Notes: generated by a model from the letters alone, not told the origin. Positions 1 through 9,104 are shown, counted from the first letter of the stretch. The stretch is 64,000 nt of DNA from Blastomonas sp. CACIA14H2 (GCA_000503195.1 AYSC01000001.1:124001-188000), one strand, 5' to 3'. Translations and numbers: made by a program.

Positions 1-863
1 ATGCTACTGAGATGCTCAGCCGGCCCGATCCCGGACAATAGCAGCAGGTGCGGCGTGTTGATCGCCCCAAGGCAAAGGATCAGCCGGACCGCGGCTTCGG
101 CCCGCCGGATCTTGCCGTTCTGGAGATATTCGATCCCCCTCGCGCGTTGTTTCTCGACGATGATGCGCGTCGCATGCGCACCGGTCCGGACGGTGAGATT
201 GCGGCGCCGCATCGCGGGACGAAGAAAGGCGTGGGCCGATGATGAACGCCGGCCGTCGCGGATCGAGAACTGCAGCCAGCCGAAACCTTCCTGCTCATTG
301 GCGTTATAATCCGAATTCAGCGCCCCGCCTTGCCCCGCGACCGCGTCGAACCAGGCGGACATGATGGGGTCGGAGCTGGCCGACGCGACGATTCCCACCT
401 CGCCTTCGCTTCCGCGTCGCGGGTCGGGCGGACCGCACCAATGCTCGATCTCCTTGAAGAACGGCGCCAGCGACTTGTGGTCCCAGCCATGCGCGCCTGC
501 TTCTGCCCAGCGGTCATAGTCCGCGGCGTGGCCGCGCGTCGCGGCGAAGAAATTGATCGAAGAGGTTCCGCCGAGCACGCGGCCATGCGGGACCCACTGA
601 CGCCGGCCCATCAGCGTGGGATCGGGCTCCGAGCTGTCCGCCCACTGAAACATTCGTCCGCGCAGCATGGGCGCCGCGCCGACCGGGATTGAGATCAGCG
701 GATGCCTATCCCGTCCGCCCGCTTCCAGCAGGAGAACGCGGGCGCCCTCGTCGCGGGACAGCCGGTTGGCAAGGACGCAGCCAGCCGATCCGGCGCCCAC
801 GATTATATAGTCGAAGGTCTCTGACACGGCCCGGACATCCTCTTCCATCCACACTTTTCGCAT
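1..863 (-). CDS. GMC-family FAD oxidoreductase, 3' end beyond window
   Basis: Reading the minus strand from ATG at 863 gives an N-terminal FAD-binding segment with the dinucleotide motif GAGSAG at about residues 23-28, followed by the GMC signature GRVLGGTSSIN and the later GAINTPHLLLLSGIGP. This is the choline dehydrogenase/glucose oxidase superfamily, which oxidises alcohols with FAD. About 287 codons are visible of the usual 530-560; the catalytic His/Asn C-terminal domain lies beyond base 1. A second in-frame ATG at 848 (Met6) is the more likely start, because a palindromic operator candidate (871-884) lies only 8 bases from 863. It is divergent from the VOC gene at 1199. Substrate unknown. 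Confidence 0.9.
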   Translation of the reverse strand, partial: MRKVWMEEDVRAVSETFDYIIVGAGSAGCVLANRLSRDEGARVLLLEAGGRDRHPLISIPVGAAPMLRGRMFQWADSSEPDPTLMGRRQWVPHGRVLGGTSSINFFAATRGHAADYDRWAEAGAHGWDHKSLAPFFKEIEHWCGPPDPRRGSEGEVGIVASASSDPIMSAWFDAVAGQGGALNSDYNANEQEGFGWLQFSIRDGRRSSSAHAFLRPAMRRRNLTVRTGAHATRIIVEKQRARGIEYLQNGKIRRAEAAVRLILCLGAINTPHLLLLSGIGPAEHLSS

Positions 864-1198
864 CAGGTATCTGACATAAGTCCGAACTCGTCAATGGGCT
901 GTGCATCGCCGTTGAGGGGCGACCGGGGGCACCTGGGGCTTGTCAGCGGCGTTATAATTGGCCTAATGATAGAAATGTATCGGGCCTGCGCTGAGCTTTC
1001 CGGAACCTTGAACGAGTGGGTAGTCAGCGAAAGGGACGCAGCATTCCCGGTTTTCAGGCCATGCTCGGAGCGAGCAAGCGAATTGAAGGCATCTCATGAA
1101 GACGAGGCTGGCGGCGCCGAATCGGTCTGGAGTCTAATTCTGCGAGGTGGGTGTTCGCCGGATCGCAATCGGCATCCGCCGGCATGAGGGAGAGGTTG
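864..1198. other. Divergent promoter region
   Basis: This 335-base stretch separates the divergent GMC and VOC genes. It holds operator candidate A at its left end and an AT-rich patch near 950-985 (TTATAATTGG) that could contribute a plus-strand promoter. A 97-codon open frame at 894-1187 has no recognisable protein character and no convincing ribosome site, so it is not called. Confidence 0.5.
871..884. promoter_or_regulatory. Operator candidate A (motif 1)
   Basis: CTGACATAAGTCCG is an imperfect inverted repeat (nGAC-N4-GTCnn) immediately upstream of the GMC gene. On the minus strand a TTGACG lies just before it and GATACC just after, so it would sit between -35 and -10. It shares its core with sites at 1774, 2787, 10436 and 11785. 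Assignment to the TetR regulator at 10698 is inference. Confidence 0.45.
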
Positions 1199-1735
1199 AT
1201 GAGCAAGCGTTTCGACGGCGTTTTCCAGTTTGCCTATGTCGTGGAGGACCTCGACGCTGCAATCGAGCATTGGGCGCACACCCTCGGCGCCGGGCCCTTT
1301 TTCGTGATCAGGAACGCCCGCTATGCGGCGGCGGAACATCGCGGCGAAGCGCACATGCCCGATGTATCGCTGGCCTTCGGTTACAGCGGTGACGTGAACA
1401 TCGAGCTCATCCAGCAGCATGACGACACGCCATCGGTTTTCCTCGACTTCCTCAAATCGCGCGGTCCGGGCCAGCAGCATGTCGGGATCATGAGCAGCGA
1501 TCTCGAAGCCGATACCGAGATGCTCGCCGCGCGAGGTGTCGCGATGGTGCAGCGGCTGGTCAACGAAAGCGGGGTCGAGACGCGCTTCTTCGACACCGAG
1601 CTCCATGGAGGGGCCATGCTCGAATTGATCCAGGCCAGTCCCGAGACGGCGGCGGCCTTCAGCTTCATGAAGGCGGCCGCCGAGCATTGGGACGGCGTCG
1701 ACGCGATCGCTTCGATCCCGGGCGCCGAGGCCTGA
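1199..1735 (+). CDS. VOC/glyoxalase-superfamily protein
   Basis: A 178-residue protein starting at ATG 1199, preceded by the ribosome site GGGAGAGG. It shows the paired beta-alpha-beta-beta-beta modules of vicinal-oxygen-chelate proteins: FAYVVEDLDAAIEHW near the N-terminus, QQHVGIMSSDLEADTEML in the middle and GGAMLELIQ toward the end. The second module keeps the His and the terminal Glu typical of metal ligands, but the first-module ligand position reads Tyr rather than His, so metal chemistry may differ from glyoxalase I. It probably isomerises, cleaves or binds an intermediate of the local catabolic pathway. Divergent from the GMC gene and about 107 bases ahead of the aldolase. Exact reaction unknown. 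Confidence 0.85.
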   Translation: MSKRFDGVFQFAYVVEDLDAAIEHWAHTLGAGPFFVIRNARYAAAEHRGEAHMPDVSLAFGYSGDVNIELIQQHDDTPSVFLDFLKSRGPGQQHVGIMSSDLEADTEMLAARGVAMVQRLVNESGVETRFFDTELHGGAMLELIQASPETAAAFSFMKAAAEHWDGVDAIASIPGAEA

Positions 1736-1744
1736 TGCGCGAAC

Positions 1745-1771
1745 TTGCACCTTGGTACATTGCAGTATAGA
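1745..1771 (+). promoter_or_regulatory. Possible promoter ahead of class II aldolase gene
   Basis: TTGCAC (1745-1750) and TATAGA (1766-1771) are separated by 15 bases, slightly short for sigma-70. The operator candidate at 1774-1787 begins two bases after the -10, where a repressor would block initiation. Confidence 0.35.
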
Positions 1772-1773
1772 AA

Positions 1774-1787
1774 TAGACGTTAGTCAG
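1774..1787. promoter_or_regulatory. Operator candidate B (motif 1)
   Basis: TAGACGTTAGTCAG, related to CGGACGTAAGTCCG at 11785. It lies about 55 bases upstream of the aldolase start and directly downstream of a -10-like TATAGA. Confidence 0.45.
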
Positions 1788-1842
1788 AAATGGCTTTGCC
1801 CGAAGCGCGATTGGCGGTCGGCATACGCATGCGAGAGGCCTT

Positions 1843-2604
1843 ATGAAAATCGGTGATATCGAATATCCATCCCTCAAGGGAAAAGTCTCCGACGCGGAAT
1901 GGCGGGCGCGCGTCGACCTCGCCGCGATATACCGATTGATCACGCTCTTTGACTGGTGGGATATGAGCCAGTCGCCCGCCGGCGCGCGGATCCCCGGGAC
2001 CGACCACTATCTGTTCAACCCGATGGGGTTGTTGTTCGAGGAGATAACCGCGTCGTCGCTTGTTCGTATCGACCTGAACGGAGGGACAGTTTCGGACACG
2101 CCCTTCTCGATTCTTCGGGGAGCCTGGTACCCGCTTCAGGCGGTGTTCGCCGTCCGCGAGGACGCAAATTTCGTGATCCACTCGCACGACCGCTACGCCG
2201 CGGCGCTTTCGGCGCGCCGAGACAAGTTGCTGCCTATCTCGCAACCGGCGAATTTCGCGCTGGCCGAGGGTGTCGCCTATCATGACTATGACGGCGTCGA
2301 GACCTCTGAGGACAAGATGGCGCCGGTACAGGCTTCGCTCGGCGACAAGAATTATCTCATCCTCCACAACCATGGCATGGTCACGATCGGCGCGCTCGCC
2401 CCGATGGCCTTCGGCCGCATGGCGAATCTGCGTGCTGCGTGTGAAATCCAGCTTCTCGCAGGTCAGGACCACGACCTTATCTCGGTTGCCGAGCATGTGC
2501 GGCCCGTTTTTGCCGAGGAACTGCGAAAAGGCGTCGTGGTCGACAATCTGTGGCCGGCGCTCTTGCGTAAGCTCGATCGTCTCGATCCCGGCTACGCCAC
2601 CTGA
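1843..2604 (+). CDS. Class II aldolase/adducin-family protein
   Basis: A 253-residue single-domain protein of the zinc-dependent class II aldolase family (L-fuculose-1-phosphate aldolase, L-ribulose-5-phosphate 4-epimerase relatives). Family zinc ligands are visible: HSH at residues 113-115 within FVIHSHDRYAAALSA, and HNHG with His175 and His177. Such enzymes catalyse retro-aldol cleavage, epimerisation or decarboxylation of hydroxy or keto acids. It follows the VOC gene and has its own candidate promoter and operator (1745-1787). The neighbouring oxidases and TonB receptor suggest a catabolic role rather than sugar-phosphate metabolism. Substrate cannot be told from sequence. Confidence 0.88.
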   Translation: MKIGDIEYPSLKGKVSDAEWRARVDLAAIYRLITLFDWWDMSQSPAGARIPGTDHYLFNPMGLLFEEITASSLVRIDLNGGTVSDTPFSILRGAWYPLQAVFAVREDANFVIHSHDRYAAALSARRDKLLPISQPANFALAEGVAYHDYDGVETSEDKMAPVQASLGDKNYLILHNHGMVTIGALAPMAFGRMANLRAACEIQLLAGQDHDLISVAEHVRPVFAEELRKGVVVDNLWPALLRKLDRLDPGYAT

Positions 2605-3045
2605 ATTTTGCAGGGCTCGCCGGCGAAAGGCTTTCGCGCGGCCGCACCCGAGAAAATGGCCAGCCTGATGGCCGTCGCCCCGCTGTGCGCGTGGTACAGG
2701 ACAGCCTCCGGGGCCAAACCGGTCCGAATCGATTTCAGATCGCTGCGGCGATTTCCCGGTTCGCGCCACGCGCGGGACGCAATTACCAGACTAAAATCCG
2801 ATATTTAACCGAATGGGATGGGCCGCGGTGCGGCCTTGGTCCCGGCTATGCGCAACACTTCCACTCAGCCTCCGCTCTAAATTGGACTTGCGTTCAATAT
2901 GGTTGGCTGTAAGTTCGGTCTCGAATTCCCGGCCAACAGGGAATCGAAAGAACGCAGGAAGACATTTTGCCGCTTCGGCACTGCCCTGGCGGTGTCGCTG
3001 CGCGATGCTCAGGACGCGTTTGAGCGAACCTAAGGGAGGATGATC
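2605..3045. other. Intergenic region before TonB receptor
   Basis: About 440 bases without a convincing gene. It contains operator candidate E (2787-2800) and, nearer the receptor, a weak TTGCGT (2888) - 16 bases - TAAGTT (2910) promoter-like pair. Short open frames at 2608-2808 and 2813-3043 lack ribosome sites and protein character. Confidence 0.4.
2787..2800. promoter_or_regulatory. Operator candidate E (motif 1, weak)
   Basis: CAGACTAAAATCCG differs from site A (CTGACATAAGTCCG) at four positions and is the least symmetric copy. It lies about 250 bases upstream of the TonB receptor start. Confidence 0.3.
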
Positions 3046-5319
3046 ATGATGAAGACCCGTCTCAAGTTTAGCCCGCTCGCTTGCGCAGCCCTCGCGCTGT
3101 TTCCGCTGAGTTCCGTTGCCTATGCGCAGACCGCGCCCGCAGATGCGGATGCGGATGCGGATGCGGAAGCCGGGGACGATGCCGGCGACACCATCGTGGT
3201 GACAGCCAACCGGCGGGAAGAATCAGCGCAGAAGGTCGGTATCGCGGTGACGGCGCTCGCACCGCAAATGCTCGAGAACGGAGCGATCATCCAGAGTTCG
3301 GACATCGCCAAACTCGTTCCCGCACTCAACACCATTCCCAATGCCGGCTCGCCGGTCACGGCGTATTCGATCCGCGGCGTTAGCTTGCCCGACGGTTCCG
3401 CGCAGCAGGAATCACCGATCGCCCTCTACCAGGACGGTGTCTATGTCGCGAACACCGCTGCGGCGGGCTTTCCCGTTTTCGACCTTCAGCGCGTCGAGGC
3501 GCTGCGGGGGCCGCAGGGGACGCTTTTCGGACGCAATGCAACCGGCGGTCTCATCCAGTTCATTTCCAACAAGCCCGAGGAAGGCTTCAGCGCGCAGATC
3601 GAAGGTTCGCTCGGTTCATACGAACTGCGTCAGCTTGAGGGTTTCGTCAATTTCGGCAATGACGTCATCGCGGTCCGCGTCGCCGGATCGCATCTCGAAT
3701 CGGATGGCTTCATCAACAACACTCTTGGCCGGAACCTGCTGACCCGCAACGTCGACGCGCTCCGCATCCAGGTTCGTTTCGAACCCAACCCGGACACGGT
3801 TTTCACGCTCCGCGCGGAAGGGTTCGACCAGAAAGGGACTGCGCGCGCCGGCAAGCATGTCGCGACCTGGACCCCGCCCGGAGCGCTCTACCCCGAACCG
3901 CTGCCCGCGGACGTCGATGCCTGGGGCGGCGGTCCCGGGAACGATCTCTTCGGCTATCGCGACACCAATCCCGACCCCTACACGGTCGAGGTAAATCGTC
4001 CGGGCTTTCTGACCAAGAACAACAAGACGCTGGCGCTGACCTATGAGCAGGCTCTCGGGATTGTCTCGCTCAACTCGACCACCGCCTACACGCGCACCAA
4101 GGTCGGCTATCTGGAGGACTCCGATGCCGGTCCCACCGACAGCCTCGTTTTCGCGACCGGTTCCGATGTCGACACGTTCAGCCAGGAGCTTCGCTTCCAG
4201 GCCGATCACGGCGGCTTCCGCTGGACCGCGGGCGGCTATTACATAAAGATCGACGGTGATTATGATGGGAGCTTCACCGTTCCCGAATTCTTCGGCTTCT
4301 CGACGCGCTCTCAGGCACTCTTCAATCAGACGACACGCTCCTTCTCGCTTTTCGCGCAGGGCGAATATGATCTGACCGACCGGCTGACCTTCATCCTTGG
4401 CGGGCGGTATCAGTGGGACAAGAATGAGCTCGATCTCGCGGTCGACTGCATCGACTTTACACCCGACAGCTGCGCGGTGATCTTTCCCGGCTATTCGGAC
4501 GGCGCCCCCGGCACGCTTGGAACGCTTCGCAACGTGGCACAGCAGCAGAAGAACGATGACTGGAGCGGCAAGGTCGGCCTGAATTTCCAAGCCACGCAGG
4601 ATCTTCTCTTCTACGTGAGTGCCAGCAAGGGGCTGAAGGGCGGTGGTTGGACGATTTCGCCCGACGGAACCTCGCTCGTCGACCGGTTCGGTTTCGGGCC
4701 CGAAAAGCTCTATGCATATGAGGGCGGGGTCAAAACGACCCTTGCCGACGGCAAGGTGACAGCCAATCTGAGCGCCTTCTACTATGACTATAAGGGCGCA
4801 CAGACCTATTTCTTTTCGGGTGTCACAGCGACCGTGTTCAATCAGAATGCGACGAACAAGGGGTTTGAATTCGAGGTCAACGCCCGCCCGTGGCGCGGCG
4901 GCAATATCGGGTTCAATGTCGCCTATGCCGATCCGATGGTGAAGGGCATCGTGACCCCCGAGGGAGTCCAGTCCCAGCGGCCGACGCTTGCCTCGAAATG
5001 GCAGGTCGGCTGGAATGCGGGCCAGTCGATCGACCTCAGCGACCGGGCGAACCTCTATCTTGGTTATGTCGCCAAATATACGAGCAATCGTTATTTCAAC
5101 ATCGTCAACGAGCCGCTGCTGCTTGGCAGGGGCTACACGGTCCATGATCTCAACGCCAAGCTCACACTCGACGACCGCTACTGGATCTCTGTCTTCGCGA
5201 GCAACGTGACCGACAAGAAATATGTGAGCGCGATCTTCAGCCAGGCGCCACAGGGCTATGCGCTGCTCCAATACGCCGAGCCGCGCGTGATCGGGCTTCG
5301 CGTCGGCGCCAAATTCTAG
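3046..5319 (+). CDS. TonB-dependent outer-membrane receptor
   Basis: A 757-residue receptor with signal peptide MKTRLKFSPLACAALALF... ending in AYAQ, a linker of Ala-Asp repeats, a TonB-box-like DTIVVTA, a plug with RGPQGTLFGRNATGG, and a 22-strand-type barrel ending in phenylalanine (VGAKF), as in outer-membrane beta-barrels. It should import a bulky or scarce substrate across the outer membrane using TonB energy. Starts at 3040, 3046 and 3049 are possible; the ribosome site GGGAGG (3034-3039) abuts 3040 and is well spaced for 3046 or 3049. It heads a co-directional set with the alpha/beta-fold protein, MFS carrier and FAD enzyme, which suggests uptake of the compound they process. Confidence 0.93.
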   Translation: MMKTRLKFSPLACAALALFPLSSVAYAQTAPADADADADAEAGDDAGDTIVVTANRREESAQKVGIAVTALAPQMLENGAIIQSSDIAKLVPALNTIPNAGSPVTAYSIRGVSLPDGSAQQESPIALYQDGVYVANTAAAGFPVFDLQRVEALRGPQGTLFGRNATGGLIQFISNKPEEGFSAQIEGSLGSYELRQLEGFVNFGNDVIAVRVAGSHLESDGFINNTLGRNLLTRNVDALRIQVRFEPNPDTVFTLRAEGFDQKGTARAGKHVATWTPPGALYPEPLPADVDAWGGGPGNDLFGYRDTNPDPYTVEVNRPGFLTKNNKTLALTYEQALGIVSLNSTTAYTRTKVGYLEDSDAGPTDSLVFATGSDVDTFSQELRFQADHGGFRWTAGGYYIKIDGDYDGSFTVPEFFGFSTRSQALFNQTTRSFSLFAQGEYDLTDRLTFILGGRYQWDKNELDLAVDCIDFTPDSCAVIFPGYSDGAPGTLGTLRNVAQQQKNDDWSGKVGLNFQATQDLLFYVSASKGLKGGGWTISPDGTSLVDRFGFGPEKLYAYEGGVKTTLADGKVTANLSAFYYDYKGAQTYFFSGVTATVFNQNATNKGFEFEVNARPWRGGNIGFNVAYADPMVKGIVTPEGVQSQRPTLASKWQVGWNAGQSIDLSDRANLYLGYVAKYTSNRYFNIVNEPLLLGRGYTVHDLNAKLTLDDRYWISVFASNVTDKKYVSAIFSQAPQGYALLQYAEPRVIGLRVGAKF
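3139..3168 (+). repeat. In-frame hexanucleotide repeat (Ala-Asp)
   Basis: Five tandem GCGGAT-type units (GCAGAT, three GCGGAT, GCGGAA) encode an acidic Ala-Asp linker between the signal peptide and TonB box of the receptor. Slippage would change length by two residues without shifting frame. Confidence 0.8.
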
Positions 5320-5432
5320 TCGGATGACTATGCGGGGCGGCCGGTCAGTCCAGCCGTCCCGCTCCAGCTGTTTCCCTGACCCCGGGGCTTCGGGGCACAA
5401 TCCCCTTCAACGAGCATCCAGAGGAGTACTTC

Positions 5433-6296
5433 ATGGCCGACGGCGGCAGGACATATCGGGAGACCGGGTTCGCGGCGACGCCCGACATGAATCTCTATGT
5501 CCGCGACTTCGGTGATCCCGCATCTCCCAAGGTTCCGCTCATTGCTCTTCATGGCTACTGGCGCACGTCGCGCGACTTCGAGGAACTCGCCGAACATCTC
5601 GCGCCCTCGCGCTATATCCTGACGCCCGACATGCGCGGCCGCGGTCGGTCGGGTCGTTCCACCGATGTCTCCGATTATGCGTTCGAACGGCTCGTCGACG
5701 ATATCGCGCGTCTGCTGGCTGCCCGCGGTATCGCGCGCGCGGTCTTCCTCGGCACTGCGCTTGGCGCCTATGTCGCGATGCGCCTCTGGCAATTGCGTCC
5801 GGAACTCTTTGCCGGCTTCATCTTCAACGACACCGGGCCCGAAGCACCGCCCAGCGCAGGCGCCAAGGCGGCGACCTTCTCGGGCGGCGACGAGCGCAGC
5901 TTCGACGAAGCATTGACGATGATCAAGGAGCAGAATGCGCCAGGTTTTACGCGCTACGGCGATGCGGAGTGGGTGAAGATGACGCGGCGCGCCTATTGGC
6001 AGAATGAGAATGGCGCGTGGGTTCGCGATTTCGATCAGCTCACCAACCAGGATATCCCGCGGATGAGGGCTGTCACCCCGGACTTCTGGCAGGAGTATAA
6101 CGCGATCGGCGTCCCGATCGCGGTGCTGCGCGGCGAGAATTCCGAGTTCCTGACCAGAGAGCTTGCCGACCGGATGGTTGCGGCCAATCCCCATACGACG
6201 ATCTACACGATCCCGGGCTGTGGCCATCCGCCGATGCTCTGGGAGCCCGAATCCTACGCGGCGGTGGACGAGTTCCTCGCGCGCGTCGATGGGTAA
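5433..6296 (+). CDS. Alpha/beta-hydrolase-fold protein lacking the serine nucleophile
   Basis: A 287-residue alpha/beta-hydrolase-fold protein with the oxyanion-loop motif HGYWRTSRDFE, the MRGRGRS strand and the C-terminal catalytic-type histidine (His265 in GCGHPP). The nucleophile elbow reads GTALGA: the position normally holding Ser is Ala109 (codon GCG). The usual acid position in the RGENSE segment is Glu238 rather than Asp. Classical esterase chemistry therefore seems impossible; the protein may be a lyase, isomerase, binding protein or cofactor-free oxygenase-like enzyme. The frame is intact and it sits between a TonB receptor and an MFS carrier, arguing against simple decay. Ribosome site GAGGAG upstream. 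Confidence 0.88.
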   Translation: MADGGRTYRETGFAATPDMNLYVRDFGDPASPKVPLIALHGYWRTSRDFEELAEHLAPSRYILTPDMRGRGRSGRSTDVSDYAFERLVDDIARLLAARGIARAVFLGTALGAYVAMRLWQLRPELFAGFIFNDTGPEAPPSAGAKAATFSGGDERSFDEALTMIKEQNAPGFTRYGDAEWVKMTRRAYWQNENGAWVRDFDQLTNQDIPRMRAVTPDFWQEYNAIGVPIAVLRGENSEFLTRELADRMVAANPHTTIYTIPGCGHPPMLWEPESYAAVDEFLARVDG

Positions 6297-6368
6297 GGCC
6301 ACGCCGGGGTCGGGTGACCGGACCCTGGCGGCGGCCGGGCTCGCGGGACGTCGCGCAAAGGAGGCTCG

Positions 6369-7664
6369 ATGACGGGTTTCGTGAAGTACATGGAAGAGTC
6401 GGGAGGGCGGGGTCCCTATTTCGGATGGCGCGTCATTTTTGCGCTCGCGCTGCTCGGCGCGGTGCTGATCGGTGTCGCCATCTCGGCCTTCGTCATGTTC
6501 GCCGTGCCCCTGAGCGCGGAGTTTGGCTGGAGCGAAAGCGAGACCGGCGCGCTCGTCTCGGCCATGTGGCTCACCGGGCCGCTCGCTCTCGTTCTGGGGC
6601 CCGCCGTCACGCGCCTCGGTGCGTGGCGGATGGTCTTCTTCGGCATGGCAGTACAGATCGCGACGCTCTTCGCGATGCCATGGGTCACGACCTACGAGCA
6701 GATGGCGGCGGCACGGGTGGTGATGGGCATCGGGATGGTCGCCATGGTTCCGGCGGGTCCGGTGATCGTCGCCCAATGGTTCCGCCGGCGCTTTTCCACC
6801 GCCATGGCCATCGTCTGGTCTTCTTCGGCTTTCGGGCAGATATTCATCGGCCCGCTCACCGTATGGCTCTACGAGCACTATGGCTGGCGAAACGCCGCAG
6901 CGCTGCTCGGACTGCTTGTCGGCCTGTCGCTCGCGGTCGCGATCGCGGTGGTTCGGGGCGGGCGATCGCCCGAAAGTCTCGCCATCGATGTGGCGGCGAT
7001 CGAAGGCGCGGCTCCCGATGCCGGACAATCGGCCGACAGGCCAGCGACCGCCGCCATGGATCGGCCCTCGCTGCTCCACATCAACTGGACAGCGGCGGTA
7101 CCCATGTCGCTTGCAGCGCTGTGCGCCGGTCTCGCCACGATCGCTCTCCAGGCCGAGGCGCCCATCTTCCTCGATGCGCTCGGACTGACGCAGGCGCATG
7201 CCGCGCTGCTGCTCAGCCTCTTCGCCGCGACGGCGCTCGCCGGCGTGATCCTTTCGGGCTGGATGTGCGACCGGTATCCGCCGGTGGTGACGAGCCTGGT
7301 CGTATCGCTTGCCTTTTTCGCGGGCATTGCGGCGCTGTGGCTCGCGGTCAAGGGGCATTCGGCGGCAGCGGCGACACTCGGGATGGGGCTTCTGGGCTAT
7401 GGCCTGGGAGGAGGCGAGATTCTCTGGGTGACCCTGTTCAAGCGGCAGTTCGGCTCGGCGGTGTTCGGGGCGACCTATGGTCTCTTCTATTGCTGCTTTC
7501 AGCTCGGCATGGCGGCTGGTGGCCCGGTCGGCGGTCTGGCGTTCGAGCGCTGGGGCGCGTCCGGTTTTGTCGCCGCACTGGCGATCGCCTACGCCGTGCC
7601 GACGATCTTCGGTGCCTGGCGCCCGGGGCGGATGGCGGAAACGCATCTCGGAAAGCCGGCATGA
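6369..7664 (+). CDS. MFS transporter, monocarboxylate/oxalate-formate type
   Basis: A 431-residue inner-membrane carrier with twelve predicted hydrophobic segments in two halves, separated by a polar central loop (about residues 195-235). The early GWRVIFALALLG segment and the arrangement of loops resemble the MCT/oxalate:formate antiporter branch of the major facilitator superfamily. An AAAGGAGG ribosome site lies just before ATG 6369. It lies about 70 bases after the alpha/beta-fold gene and 67 before the FAD enzyme, so co-transcription is likely. It would carry an organic acid imported through the receptor across the inner membrane; the substrate is inferred only. Confidence 0.9.
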   Translation: MTGFVKYMEESGGRGPYFGWRVIFALALLGAVLIGVAISAFVMFAVPLSAEFGWSESETGALVSAMWLTGPLALVLGPAVTRLGAWRMVFFGMAVQIATLFAMPWVTTYEQMAAARVVMGIGMVAMVPAGPVIVAQWFRRRFSTAMAIVWSSSAFGQIFIGPLTVWLYEHYGWRNAAALLGLLVGLSLAVAIAVVRGGRSPESLAIDVAAIEGAAPDAGQSADRPATAAMDRPSLLHINWTAAVPMSLAALCAGLATIALQAEAPIFLDALGLTQAHAALLLSLFAATALAGVILSGWMCDRYPPVVTSLVVSLAFFAGIAALWLAVKGHSAAAATLGMGLLGYGLGGGEILWVTLFKRQFGSAVFGATYGLFYCCFQLGMAAGGPVGGLAFERWGASGFVAALAIAYAVPTIFGAWRPGRMAETHLGKPA

Positions 7665-7731
7665 CGCCATCGGCATATCGAACGACCTCTTTTGCCGGCT
7701 CCCGCCGGATCCTGAACTGAAGGCATATTAA

Positions 7732-9033
7732 ATGAACAAGGACGACATCATTGTCATCGGCGCAGGGATCGCGGGGCTTGCGGCGGCTGACGAGCTGCGG
7801 CGGGCAGGGCGCTCGGTCACCGTCGTCGAGGCGAGCGAGCGTCCTGGCGGACGGGTGCGGCGGGTCGCATACAAGGGCGATTCCACCGAAGCTGGCGGGC
7901 AGGGCATTCACAGCAATTACGAACAGATGCTGGCCATGGTCGAACGCGAGGGTCTGACGCAGGACCTCATGCCGTCGTCCGAGAAGATTGTCTTTCTCGA
8001 CAAGAGGGGAAAGTCGAAGCTGCATACGTCCAGCACCGATCTGCCGCTTATCGCAGGCCCGCGCGGCGCGCTGGACCTGATGAAATTCACCGCGAAATAT
8101 TTCTCGTTCGCCAAGCCGTTCGAACAGTTCGAAACCGCCGTCGACATCCCTGAATATGACAATGTCACGGCGGCCGAAGCCTTCAGAAGCTACAGCGAGC
8201 CTTTCCACGATTTCGTCCTGAAGCCGATGACCCACGCGATGGGCAATTGCACGCCCGAGGAGACCAACCTCTATTATGTCGTCAACAGCTTCAAGCTCGC
8301 CCTGACCACCAAAAGCTTCGCGCTACGAACGGGGAACGCGACGCTGCTGGAGCGGCTCGCCGCCAAGCAGACCGTGATTTACGGCGCGCCGGCCGAAAAG
8401 CTGCTGACCACCGGCGGCCGCGTCGATGGCGTTCAGCTGGCGGACGGCCGCGCGCTCAAGGCTTCGCACGTGATCGTAGCCTGTCCGGCGGGGCATGCCG
8501 GGACGCTGGTTCCCGACGAGTTCGGTCCGGCCAAGAGCTTCCTGTCCGGCTTTGCCCATATTCCACTTCCGCTCGTATTCTTCTTCCTCGACCGGCCCGT
8601 GGGCGGCGGCGTCGCGCGCTGGTTCGGCCACGCCCACCGCACCGCCGTCTTCAACATGGCGGTGGATCACGCGATGAAGACACCTTTTTCGGTGCCGAGC
8701 GGCAAGTCGATCATCTCGGCTTGGCCGACCTATCCGCACACGCTCGATCTCGTGAAGCAGAGCGACGCGGACATCATCGCCCATGCTCTGGGCGACATGG
8801 AGGCCTTCGTCCCGCAGATCCGGCAGTGGGTCGAGCATGTGGAGGTTGTCCGACACGACTGGGGAATCGCGCGTTATCCGGTCGGCGGACATCGCCGCAT
8901 CCTCGACTTCAAGGCCTATGCCGAAGGTCTGGAAGGCGTGTCGTTTGCGGGAACCGACTACGATTTCATCCATATGGAGGGCGGGCTCCTGAGCGGACAA
9001 CGCGCAGCCCGTCGTGCGATGCGAGACGGCTGA
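7732..9033 (+). CDS. FAD-dependent amine-oxidase/PPOX-like oxidoreductase
   Basis: A 433-residue flavoprotein with an N-terminal Rossmann motif IVIGAGIAGLAAADEL followed by an acidic strand end VVEASERPGGRVR, the hallmark of the monoamine oxidase/protoporphyrinogen oxidase/phytoene desaturase superfamily. A second FAD contact is seen near the C-terminus (FAGTDYDFIHMEGGLLSGQ). There is no signal peptide, so it is probably cytoplasmic. Last gene of the plus-strand set; it converges with the D-serine-lyase gene at 9105. It probably oxidises or desaturates a pathway intermediate. Substrate unknown. Confidence 0.87.
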   Translation: MNKDDIIVIGAGIAGLAAADELRRAGRSVTVVEASERPGGRVRRVAYKGDSTEAGGQGIHSNYEQMLAMVEREGLTQDLMPSSEKIVFLDKRGKSKLHTSSTDLPLIAGPRGALDLMKFTAKYFSFAKPFEQFETAVDIPEYDNVTAAEAFRSYSEPFHDFVLKPMTHAMGNCTPEETNLYYVVNSFKLALTTKSFALRTGNATLLERLAAKQTVIYGAPAEKLLTTGGRVDGVQLADGRALKASHVIVACPAGHAGTLVPDEFGPAKSFLSGFAHIPLPLVFFFLDRPVGGGVARWFGHAHRTAVFNMAVDHAMKTPFSVPSGKSIISAWPTYPHTLDLVKQSDADIIAHALGDMEAFVPQIRQWVEHVEVVRHDWGIARYPVGGHRRILDFKAYAEGLEGVSFAGTDYDFIHMEGGLLSGQRAARRAMRDG

Positions 9034-9104
9034 CGAGCCGCGCTGCTCGGCCGCACGGCCATGCTGGGCTGCCCGGCAGAGCGCATTGCTGTCTGGTGCA
9101 CTCC

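Noticed and set aside
3139-3168. Phase-variable repeat in the TonB receptor
   Set aside because: Units are six bases long, so slippage keeps the frame and would not switch expression.
5328-7676. 782-codon minus-strand open frame opposite the alpha/beta-fold and MFS genes
   Set aside because: Antisense shadow of well-supported plus-strand genes in GC-rich DNA; rich in Arg, Gly and His with no domain features.
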